Assembly: GCA_900539765.1 (NCBI GenBank)
Contig: UQDF01000053.1
Location: 1-13,814 of the forward strand
Source of the DNA: an uncultured Porphyromonas sp.
GTDB taxonomy: Bacteria; Bacteroidota; Bacteroidia; Bacteroidales; Porphyromonadaceae
Direction of reading: 5' to 3'
Length of the DNA: 13,814 nucleotides
Part shown: one piece after another, positions 7,709 through 13,814 of the stretch
How the letters are laid out: each line of letters starts with the position of its first letter
Position numbering within the stretch: position 1 is the stretch's first letter
The notes under the pieces: generated by a model
Seen by the model: the letters and a program-made list of their open reading frames with translations, nothing else
What the model was told of the DNA's origin: nothing
Databases searched by the model: none
Program-made: the position numbers and the translations under genes

Positions 7709-7883
7709 GTGACTGTTGCATAAAGGCGAATCGCTGTGTTGCTTTCGGGATTCGGCTTCGGTCACATACGGAGGTATGCTCCCTTCAGACCTCACCCTCA
7801 GCGCCTTGCGCTTCATCCTTTCTGCAAAGTCAGGACAATCTTGCTTGCAATATTGTGAGACTGTTGACTTTTGCAACAGTCTC
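7709..7883. mobile_element. MITE-like element with inverted ends and flanking direct repeat
   Basis: The left end GTGACTGTTGCA (7709-7720) and the right end TGCAACAGTCTC (7872-7883) are inverted repeats, 11 of 12 matching and the inner 10 perfect. GTAAT lies directly outside both ends (7704-7708 and 7884-7888). If the element is read as 7710-7881, the flanking repeat becomes the 8-base TCGTAATG (7702-7709 and 7882-7889). Either way this is the form of a transposed element with a target duplication. The right end also folds on itself: a 10-bp stem, 7857-7866 with 7874-7883. The interior (about 150 bases) has no transposase, so it would be non-autonomous and moved by an IS with matching ends. 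With the two terminators it fills the 342-base gene-free stretch 7558-7899. Confidence 0.6.
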
Positions 7884-7899
7884 GTAATGGGGTGAGAGC

Positions 7900-8925
7900 T
7901 TAAGCTCCCTGCTGCTCTTGGGTACTGAGCATACCGCAGGCGGCGCTGATGTCTTCGCCACGAGAGGTGCGGATAGTGGTCGGTATGCCCGCCTCGCAGA
8001 GCCGATCACGGAGCCACTCCATGCGGGTCATATCGGAGCTGGGCAGGTCGATGTGCGGGATGCGGTGATAGCGGATCAGGTTGACGTGGCAGTCGAGCTG
8101 AGCGAGTAGACGCTTGAGGGCTGCAAGATGGCGAGGCGTGTCGTTGAGTCCTGAGAAGACGATGTACTCGAAGGTGAGGCGACGCTGCCGGCTCCAGTCG
8201 TAGTGCCGTAGGAGTGCCACCGTGTCGGCGAGGGGCATAGCGCGCTCTACGGGCATGATCGCTAGACGCTCCTCTGGCAGTGGGTTGTGCAGGCTGATAG
8301 CTAGATGACAGGTGCACTCCTCCAAGAATCGCTCCAAGCCCGGGCGTAGTCCGATGGTCGAGACCGTGATGCGCTTCGGACTCATCGCCAGTCCCTGCGG
8401 ATCGGTCAGACAGGTGATCACCTGTAGGAGCGTATCTATATTGTCCATCGGCTCGCCCATCCCCATGAAGACGATGTTCGTCAGCTCATTGACCTCAGGC
8501 ACAGAGAGAATCTGGTTAAGGATTTCGCTCGCTGAGAGGTTGGCTCCGAAGCCTTGCTTGCCCGTCATGCAGAAGAGGCAATTCATCTTACAGCCTCGCT
8601 GTGACGATACGCAGAGCGTGGCACGGTCTCCCTCGGGGATCATGACCGTCTCGATGAAGCCACCGCCAGCAGCAAAGAGATACTTGACCGTGCCGTCTCG
8701 TGAAGTCTGCTGTAGATGAGGCACCGCACGGCCTATCTCGTATTGCGAGGCGAGCAGTGCGCGCGCTTTCTTGCTCAGATTGGTCATCTCGTCCCACGAG
8801 GAGACATGCTTCTGGTAGAGCCAGTCAGCGATCTGTCGTCCGGTGTACTTGGGTAGTCCCAAACCGAGGGCTAGCTCCGTGAGCTGCGCAGGCGTCTTGC
8901 CGAGGATCTGTGGCGTTACGGTCAT
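7900..8925 (-). CDS. rlmN: Dual-specificity 23S rRNA/tRNA adenine-C2 methyltransferase RlmN
   Basis: Cytoplasmic radical-SAM enzyme that methylates C2 of an adenosine in 23S rRNA and of A37 in a set of tRNAs, which helps decoding fidelity. Seen: the [4Fe-4S] motif CKMNCLFC (Cys112, Cys116, Cys119), the preceding LCVSSQ with Cys105, GMGEPMDN (155-162), the SAM-region strand RITVSTIG (185-192) and a C-terminal Cys330 in SAACG. Cys105 and Cys330 match the two extra cysteines of E. coli RlmN (118 and 355) that carry the methyl group and resolve the adduct, so the enzyme should be active. The N-terminal RNA-binding segment (about 1-85) is present. Length 341 is normal for Bacteroidota. The start codon is 23 bases past the rnr stop, suggesting co-transcription. 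The nearest good terminator on this strand lies beyond the MITE-like element. Confidence 0.96.
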   Translation of the reverse strand: MTVTPQILGKTPAQLTELALGLGLPKYTGRQIADWLYQKHVSSWDEMTNLSKKARALLASQYEIGRAVPHLQQTSRDGTVKYLFAAGGGFIETVMIPEGDRATLCVSSQRGCKMNCLFCMTGKQGFGANLSASEILNQILSVPEVNELTNIVFMGMGEPMDNIDTLLQVITCLTDPQGLAMSPKRITVSTIGLRPGLERFLEECTCHLAISLHNPLPEERLAIMPVERAMPLADTVALLRHYDWSRQRRLTFEYIVFSGLNDTPRHLAALKRLLAQLDCHVNLIRYHRIPHIDLPSSDMTRMEWLRDRLCEAGIPTTIRTSRGEDISAACGMLSTQEQQGA

Positions 8926-8948
8926 AAGGTCTTGACTAGGTGATCTTA

Positions 8949-11126
8949 TCAGACGAGGTCAAAGTCGAGCTGTCGCTGCTCTAGGTCAGCACGAACGACC
9001 CGTACGGTGATCGGGTCGCCCAGGTTGTAGCGCTTGCCCGTGCGACGTCCACGGAGACGGTAGTTCTTCTCATCGTACTCGAAGTAGTCGTCCTCGAGCT
9101 TGCGGATCGGTATGAGTCCCTCGCAGTGTGACCCCTTGAGCTCCACATAAAGTCCCCATTCGGCTACGCCACTGATGACGCCATCGAAGACCTGTCCCAT
9201 GCGAGCCTTCATATACTCCACCTGCTTGTACTTGATCGAGTCACGCTCAGCCTGTGTAGCTATCTGCTCCTGCTCGCTACAGTGCTGGCACTGCTCCTCG
9301 AGCTTGCCCCTCGTCACAGAGCGCCCACCCGCATAGTAGCGCGTCAAGAGACGGTGCACCATCAGGTCGGGGTAGCGACGTATGGGAGAGGTGAAGTGGG
9401 TGTAGTAAGCGAAGGAGAGTCCGTAGTGGCCGATGTTGTCTGGTGAGTACTCGGCACGGGTCATAGAGCGGATGGCGAGCGTCTCGATGAGGCTCTCCTC
9501 ACGCTTGCCCTGGACGCTGTCGAGGAGCTTGTTGAAGGAGCGACTCACCTGACGATTCTCGCCACTGAGATTGACTTTGTAGCCAAACTTACCTGCAAAA
9601 GAGGCGAGCGCCATCAGCTTCTCTTCGCTAGGCTGTGCGTGGACACGGTAGACGAAGTTTTTCGCTTTCTTGCCTTTAGCACGAACCTGTCCAATGTCCT
9701 CAGCAACGGTGCGGTTGGCTAGGAGCATAAACTCCTCGATGAGATGGTGCGACTCATTGTCTATCACCTCCTCGACACCTGTGGGACGCCCCTTGGGATC
9801 TAGTACGAAGCGCACCTCTTGGCTCTGGAACTTGATCGCTCCCTCGTCAAAGCGCCGCTTGCGCAACTGCTGGGACAGCTCGAAGAGTGGCTGTATGATC
9901 GCCTGCTGGGTGTCACTGCGTCCCTCGATCACATCTTGCGCCTCCTCATAAGTCATACGCTGATCGCTCCGTATCACGGTGCGACAGATACGGTACTGCT
10001 GCACGTGCGCTGCATTGTCTAGCGTGAGGATACAGGAGTATGCGTACTTATCCTCATTGGGGCGTAGCGAACAGAGATTGTTGCACAGTGCCTCGGGGAG
10101 CATCGGGATGGTGCGGTCCACGAGGTAAACGCTGGTGCCACGTGCGTAAGCCTCCTCGTCAATCTTGGACCCCTCGGTGACGAAGTAAGAGACATCGGCA
10201 ATGTGCACGCCCACCTCGTGCCGTCCGTCGCCAAGTTCACGGTAAGAGAGCGCATCGTCAAAGTCCTTAGCGTCGGCTGGGTCAATGGTAAGCGTCGGCA
10301 CCTCGCGAAAGTCCTCTCGCTGTGCTAGCTGCTCTTGGGTTATCTCGCCCGAGAGTCGCTCTGCCTCATCGATAGCTGCCTGTGGGTAGTCATAGTCTAT
10401 ATTGTACTCGGTCAGTATGGCGCGCATCTCGGTGTCGTTGTCGCCCGCCTTGCCGAGTACCTTGAGGACACGTCCCGTGGGGATCTTGTCCGAGCTAGGC
10501 CACTCGGTGATAGCCACCTCTACCTTGGAGTCTCGCTGAGCGCCGTTTAGTTCGCTGAGTGGGATCAGTATGTCTGTCGAGAGGGTGCGGTCTTCGGTGA
10601 CGAAAATGGCCCAGTCCTTTTTGAACTCCAGTCGCCCTACGAAGGTATGCTTCGAGCGCTCGATGATATTGATCACCTCGCCCTCTAGCTCACCGCCCTG
10701 ACGCTTAGCAAAGAGACGCGCCTGGACACGGTCGCCGTTGAGCGCATGCATAGAGTTGCGCTCAGCAACGAAGATGCTCTTGCTATCCTCGTCAGAGATG
10801 ACAGCGTTGTGTCCATTGGCGTGACGCTCGAAAGTTCCGAAGATCAGTGCTCCCGAGAGATTATAGCGATAGGTACCTGGCTTGACCCGTGTGAGCGTGT
10901 CGTCCATCTCCAGCACTTCGAGGATGCGGCTGATGGTCTGGCGCATCGGTTGCGCCGTGATGCCGAGCTGCTTGGAGACCTGCTTGTAGTTCCACGTGTG
11001 GGTTGGGTTTGTGGCAAAGAGCTTGACGACGGCTCGTGTCAGTTCGTCGAGATTAAGTTGCTCTGCACTGGGGCGTTTGGTAGGGTTCTTCTTGGGTGTG
11101 CTTTTCTTTCTAGATGTTTTCGTCAT
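8949..11126 (-). CDS. rnr: Ribonuclease R (3'-5' exoribonuclease, RNB family)
   Basis: Processive, Mg-dependent 3'-5' exoribonuclease that degrades structured RNA and takes part in rRNA and mRNA quality control. Domains seen in order: a Lys/Arg-rich leader (2-19), a winged-helix region (about 30-92, with WNYKQVSKQLGI), two cold-shock/OB segments (about 93-235), the RNB catalytic domain (about 270-600) with TIDPADAKDFDDAL (acidic residues Asp282, Asp285, Asp288, Asp290, Asp291) and HIADVSYFV (308-316), and an S1 domain (about 642-725). Length 725 is close to the Bacteroidota norm and shorter than the E. coli enzyme (about 813), mainly because the long basic tail after S1 is absent. The basic patch is at the N-terminus instead. 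It lies 34 bases after rsgA and 23 before rlmN on the same strand, so probably in one operon. Confidence 0.96.
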   Translation of the reverse strand: MTKTSRKKSTPKKNPTKRPSAEQLNLDELTRAVVKLFATNPTHTWNYKQVSKQLGITAQPMRQTISRILEVLEMDDTLTRVKPGTYRYNLSGALIFGTFERHANGHNAVISDEDSKSIFVAERNSMHALNGDRVQARLFAKRQGGELEGEVINIIERSKHTFVGRLEFKKDWAIFVTEDRTLSTDILIPLSELNGAQRDSKVEVAITEWPSSDKIPTGRVLKVLGKAGDNDTEMRAILTEYNIDYDYPQAAIDEAERLSGEITQEQLAQREDFREVPTLTIDPADAKDFDDALSYRELGDGRHEVGVHIADVSYFVTEGSKIDEEAYARGTSVYLVDRTIPMLPEALCNNLCSLRPNEDKYAYSCILTLDNAAHVQQYRICRTVIRSDQRMTYEEAQDVIEGRSDTQQAIIQPLFELSQQLRKRRFDEGAIKFQSQEVRFVLDPKGRPTGVEEVIDNESHHLIEEFMLLANRTVAEDIGQVRAKGKKAKNFVYRVHAQPSEEKLMALASFAGKFGYKVNLSGENRQVSRSFNKLLDSVQGKREESLIETLAIRSMTRAEYSPDNIGHYGLSFAYYTHFTSPIRRYPDLMVHRLLTRYYAGGRSVTRGKLEEQCQHCSEQEQIATQAERDSIKYKQVEYMKARMGQVFDGVISGVAEWGLYVELKGSHCEGLIPIRKLEDDYFEYDEKNYRLRGRRTGKRYNLGDPITVRVVRADLEQRQLDFDLV

Positions 11127-11160
11127 AATGGTTTGGTTAATGTGTGTATGCGTTGTGGAC

Positions 11161-12105
11161 TTACTGCTCTGGTCGGTAGGGGCCGCTGTGCTGGTCCTGG
11201 AGGATGCTCAGATAGCTCTTATAGCGCGAGGGGGCAATGCGTCCCTCCTCGAGCGCCTTGAGGACAGCGCATCCCGGCTCGTGGAGGTGCGTGCAATTGG
11301 CAAAGCGACAGTCGCTTGAATAGGCAAAGAACTCACGAAAGAAGTGGCTCGTGTCCTCTTCGCTCATCTCTAGCGTGCCAAAAGCTTTGATCCCAGGCGT
11401 GTCGATGATCCAGCCCGTGTGCGGGGCTGGTAGCTGATACATCTCCGAGTAAGTGGTCGTGTGCTGCCCCGTCTCATAGAGCGAAGAGATAGCCTGCGTG
11501 GCTAGGTCTAGGTCGGGGATTAAGCTGTTGAGTAGGGTCGACTTGCCAGTGCCTGAGTGCCCAGCGATGAGCGTGCAGTTACCATCGAGGAGTGATAGAA
11601 GCGCATCGGTGCCTTGCTGTTGCAGTGCCGATATGGGGTGGCAGGGGTAGCCTAGTGGGGTGTAGATCTCGGTCAGCTCGCGCATCACCTCCTCCTCGTC
11701 GGGCTTGAGGTCGTCGACCTTGTTGATGAGGATCTCAGTGGGGATGCGGTACGCCTCTGCCGTGGCTAGGAAGCGGTCGATGAATGTGTAGGAAGTGCGA
11801 GGGCGAGCAATGGTGACCATCAGGAGCGCTAAGTCAATGTTTGCCGCAAGAATGTGCGACTCCTTGGAGAGGTTGGTGGCGCGTCGTATGATGTAGTTGC
11901 GTCGTGGCTCGAGAGACTCTATATAAGAGACCTCCTGCTGTGGGTCTGGCGTGAAGTGTACCCAGTCACCGACCACTACGGGGTTGGTGCTGCGAATGCC
12001 CTGGATGCGCACCCGCCCTTTGATCAGGCAGGAGTAGACCCGCCCCTCTTCGGGTACGTGCACTGCACAGTTATTGCCGATGACCTTGATGACTCTACCT
12101 CGCAT
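11161..12105 (-). CDS. rsgA: Ribosome small subunit-dependent GTPase RsgA
   Basis: GTPase that binds the 30S subunit late in its assembly and checks the decoding centre. Seen, numbered from this start: N-terminal OB fold (MRGRVIKVIGNN onward), then the circularly permuted GTPase order typical of the family, G4 NKVD (128-131), G1 GHSGTGKST (182-190) and G3 DTPG (235-238), and a C-terminal zinc site C-x4-C-x-H-x5-C (Cys266, Cys271, His273, Cys279). The frame is open to an upstream ATG at 12144 (327 residues). I chose 12105 (314 residues) because MRGRVIKV is where the conserved OB fold begins, the 13 extra residues are unlike the family, and the longer form would run into the upstream inverted repeat. 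It lies between frr and rnr, all ribosome- or RNA-related. The call of function is secure; the start is less so. Confidence 0.93.
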   Translation of the reverse strand: MRGRVIKVIGNNCAVHVPEEGRVYSCLIKGRVRIQGIRSTNPVVVGDWVHFTPDPQQEVSYIESLEPRRNYIIRRATNLSKESHILAANIDLALLMVTIARPRTSYTFIDRFLATAEAYRIPTEILINKVDDLKPDEEEVMRELTEIYTPLGYPCHPISALQQQGTDALLSLLDGNCTLIAGHSGTGKSTLLNSLIPDLDLATQAISSLYETGQHTTTYSEMYQLPAPHTGWIIDTPGIKAFGTLEMSEEDTSHFFREFFAYSSDCRFANCTHLHEPGCAVLKALEEGRIAPSRYKSYLSILQDQHSGPYRPEQ

Positions 12106-12134
12106 AGAATAAGGGGGGAATGGGGAGAATGTAA

Positions 12135-12237
12135 GCAAAGTCACAACCTACAGCTAAAAGGGGGGGCAAGAGGGCAGACGATGCGGAAACTAAATCCTCC
12201 GCTCCGCCTGCCGACTCAGGCTGTAGGTGTGACTTGC
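12135..12237. repeat. Inverted repeat between frr and rsgA (leader hairpin or small element)
   Basis: The left arm 12135-12154 and the right arm 12220-12237 pair over 18 bp, with two single bulged As in the left arm. The shared sequence reads GCAAGTCACACCTACAGC. The enclosed 65 bases can form smaller stems (GGCAG with CTGCC, GCGGA with TCCGC) and contain a run of seven G (12160-12166). On the coding strand the structure ends about 30 bases before the rsgA start. It may be a leader structure, an mRNA processing site between frr and rsgA, or a remnant of a repeated element. No target duplication or T-run is evident. Confidence 0.55.
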
Positions 12238-12269
12238 ATAGGGTGAAATGTGATAGAGAGGGGCGGAGA

Positions 12270-12830
12270 CTAGATCGTCATGATCTCTTTCTCCTTAGTG
12301 GCTAGCACCTCCTCGACACGAGCTATATACTTGTCGTGGAGCTTCTGAGCGTCACCTTCCGTTTGCTTGATCGTATCCTCTGGTAGGTCCTCAGCTTTGA
12401 CCGCTTTCTTCGCAGCATCGATAGCGTCACGGCGGGCGTTGCGGATGCTGATCTTAGCCTCCTCGCTCTCAGCCTTGCACTGCTTGACCAGCTCCTTACG
12501 TCGCTCCTCGGTGAGGGGCGGCATAGCGATGCGGATCATCTCGCCATTGTTCGTCGGTGTGATACCTAGGTTGGAGTCGAGGATACCCTTCTCGATATCT
12601 TTGATGAGCTTCTTGTCCCATGGTGTGATAGCGAGCGTACGTGCATCGGGTACAGTCACTGTCGCAACCTGATTGAGAGGCATTGGCGCCCCGTAAGCCT
12701 CGACGGTGATGTCATCAAGTAAAGAGGGATTTGCCTTGCCAGCACGTATGTGGTCTAGCTTGTCCTGAAGGAATTCGACAGCTTTGAGCATAGACTGCTC
12801 AGCTGGTTTGGTAAATTGGCTTGTACTCAT
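12270..12830 (-). CDS. frr: Ribosome recycling factor
   Basis: Acts with EF-G to split the post-termination ribosome so that the subunits can be reused. Seen: full-length RRF of 186 residues (family about 185), with the conserved RAGKANPSLLD (29-39) of the long helical arm, the beta-domain segment AYGAPMPLNQVATVTVPD (45-62), PLTEERRKEL (105-114) and SIRNARRDA (128-136), whose Arg cluster contacts 23S rRNA. No residues of note are missing. The start is fixed by MSTSQF and by the length match. pyrH lies 31 bases upstream on the same strand, the common pyrH-frr pairing in bacteria. After the stop there are 164 bases with an inverted repeat before rsgA, so expression may change at that point. Confidence 0.97.
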   Translation of the reverse strand: MSTSQFTKPAEQSMLKAVEFLQDKLDHIRAGKANPSLLDDITVEAYGAPMPLNQVATVTVPDARTLAITPWDKKLIKDIEKGILDSNLGITPTNNGEMIRIAMPPLTEERRKELVKQCKAESEEAKISIRNARRDAIDAAKKAVKAEDLPEDTIKQTEGDAQKLHDKYIARVEEVLATKEKEIMTI

Positions 12831-12861
12831 ATTTCGTTGTGATTGGTTTCTAAGTTACTGA

Positions 12862-13587
12862 TTAGGAAACGATGGATCCGATCTCCTCACCACGCATCAC
12901 GCGAGCCAGATTGCCCGTTGTGTCCATGTCAAAGACGATGATCGGCAGGTGGTTCTCCTGACAAAGCGTCATAGCGGTCAGATCCATAATCCTGAGCTCA
13001 CGATCGTACACCTCTTGATAGGTGAGATGCGAGAGCTTGGTCGCTGAGGGGTCTCGCTCTGGATCGGCCGTATAGATGCCATCGACGCGGGTTCCCTTGA
13101 GCATAATATCAGCTTGTAGCTCTATGCCACGGAGTGCTGAGGCTGAGTCTGTGGTAAAGAACGGATTACCCGTTCCTCCAGCGATGAAGACGATATGCCC
13201 CTGCGCCAGCAGTTGGCGTGCAGTGAGCGCATCGTAGTAACGTGCGTAGGGCTCCATCGGTGTACTGGTCATGACGACCGCCCGAGGTGTGCCTTGTATG
13301 GGGGGGCACTGCGCATTGATCGCTGCACTGATGGCGAGCGCATTGATGACCGTGGCGAGCATACCCATACGGTCGCCCGACACACGATCCAGCCCTTCGG
13401 CAGAGCCTGCCATCCCGCGAAATATGTTGCCACCGCCCACGACGATAGCCACCTCGACACCCATATCGCTGATCTCGATGATCTGCGAGGTGTAGTCATG
13501 AAGGCGTGTCGTGTCGATGCCTTGCTTGGAGCCAGCCGCTAGCGACTCGCCACTTAGCTTGAGTAGTACTCGTTTGTATTGAGCCAT
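12862..13587 (-). CDS. pyrH: UMP kinase PyrH
   Basis: Converts UMP + ATP to UDP + ADP in pyrimidine nucleotide synthesis. It is a bacterial-type hexameric enzyme of the amino-acid-kinase fold, unrelated to eukaryotic UMP/CMP kinase. Seen: KLSGE (10-14) phosphate loop, GGGNIFRG (51-58), GDRMGMLATVINAL (71-84), the nucleotide segment AGGTGNPFFTTD (136-147) and KGTRVDGIYTADP (164-176). Length 241 equals that of E. coli PyrH. The start at MAQYKRVLLKLSGE is typical. A Bacteroidota-type promoter sits about 28 bases upstream, so pyrH appears to be the first gene of the frr-rsgA-rnr-rlmN series. Confidence 0.97.
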   Translation of the reverse strand: MAQYKRVLLKLSGESLAAGSKQGIDTTRLHDYTSQIIEISDMGVEVAIVVGGGNIFRGMAGSAEGLDRVSGDRMGMLATVINALAISAAINAQCPPIQGTPRAVVMTSTPMEPYARYYDALTARQLLAQGHIVFIAGGTGNPFFTTDSASALRGIELQADIMLKGTRVDGIYTADPERDPSATKLSHLTYQEVYDRELRIMDLTAMTLCQENHLPIIVFDMDTTGNLARVMRGEEIGSIVS

Positions 13588-13614
13588 AATGGTCTTATCT
13601 CATTGTATCCTCTA

Positions 13615-13645
13615 CAAAGATAGACAAAAAGAGCTTAGTAGTAAA
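13615..13645 (-). promoter_or_regulatory. Bacteroidota-type promoter of pyrH
   Basis: On the - strand TATCTTTG (complement of 13615-13622) fits the -7 consensus TAnnTTTG exactly. TTTA (complement of 13642-13645) stands 19 bases upstream as a three-of-four match to the -33 TTTG. The -7 box is 27 bases from the pyrH ATG, giving a short leader. An inverted repeat GAGCTT/AAGCTC (13631-13636 and 13649-13654) straddles the -33 region and could be an operator, but this may be chance. The rest of the upstream stretch to 13814 shows no gene or RNA that I can support. Confidence 0.65.
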
Positions 13646-13814
13646 GCAAAGCTCGAAAGAAGCACACTTTTAGCGCACGTTGGATAAGCTAATCCCTATT
13701 TTGAGGTGCTGGGGGAGATCAAGTCTGACGCATTCTAATCAACTGAGGCTATAAAATAGAATTGTCCTCTCCTGAAATAGTACACAGTTGGGAAGCCAAC
13801 CCCAACAACTATGA

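Noticed and set aside
7628..7876. 82-residue frame on the - strand
   Set aside because: It runs across the bidirectional terminator and almost the whole MITE-like element, has no recognisable domain or signal, and is better explained as chance openness of a repeat.
10746..11261. 171-residue frame on the + strand opposite rnr/rsgA
   Set aside because: It is antisense to the conserved N-terminus of RNase R and the C-terminus of RsgA, with low-complexity composition typical of a shadow frame.
12160..12166. G7 run as a phase-variation tract
   Set aside because: It is non-coding, and the gene downstream is a housekeeping GTPase for which switching is unlikely.
13787..13814. ATG at 13811 and a small hairpin before it as the start of a + strand gene
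   Set aside because: Only one codon and one base remain in the window and no promoter fits clearly, so it cannot be supported.
1..13814. CRISPR arrays, tRNA or rRNA genes
   Set aside because: No regularly spaced repeats, cloverleaf or rRNA-like sequence was seen on either strand.

Overview
The window looks like chromosomal DNA of a Bacteroidota species, most likely Porphyromonas. The first gene aligns along its whole length (from memory) with the P. gingivalis major fimbrillin FimA. The next four genes reproduce the order and sizes of fimB-fimC-fimD-fimE. One clear promoter has the Bacteroidota -7/-33 form rather than the sigma-70 form. The base composition (about half GC by eye) would suit the P. 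asaccharolytica/uenonis side of the genus, but that is only a hunch.

Layout: (1) bases 1-7557, + strand, a complete type V (FimA-type) pilus locus: fimA (major subunit), fimB (anchor), and fimC, fimD and fimE (accessory/tip subunits). All five begin with a lipoprotein signal peptide. A strong hairpin plus a second long inverted repeat separate fimA from fimB. fimB to fimE are packed 6-31 bases apart and look like one transcription unit. (2) Bases 7558-7899, a non-coding junction between convergent genes. It holds an intrinsic terminator for fimE, a bidirectional terminator, and a MITE-like element of about 175 bp with inverted ends and a short flanking direct repeat. (3) Bases 7900-13587, - strand, a run of housekeeping genes for translation and RNA metabolism, transcribed in the order pyrH, frr, rsgA, rnr, rlmN. 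(4) Bases 13588-13814, the upstream region of pyrH, with a good promoter and no gene.

How the fimbrial genes work together: the sequence shows a donor/acceptor rule. FimA, FimC, FimD and FimE each carry an Arg-Ala or Arg-Gly site about 25-32 residues after the lipidated Cys. Cleavage there by a trypsin-like protease would remove the first strand and open the acceptor groove. FimB lacks a site in that place and so should stay lipid-anchored. FimA and FimB end in closely similar C-terminal strands (VVTPWNIV), which would serve as donors. In FimC, FimD and FimE the same point is followed by extra domains instead. FimD ends in a Trp-rich, C-type-lectin-like (DUF1566/FISUMP-like) domain and is the best candidate for an adhesin. 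The most interesting points are this grammar, the FimD domain, the structured fimA-fimB spacer, the MITE-like element lying between rlmN and its terminator, and a hairpin-forming inverted repeat just upstream of rsgA. I found no wholly unknown system.
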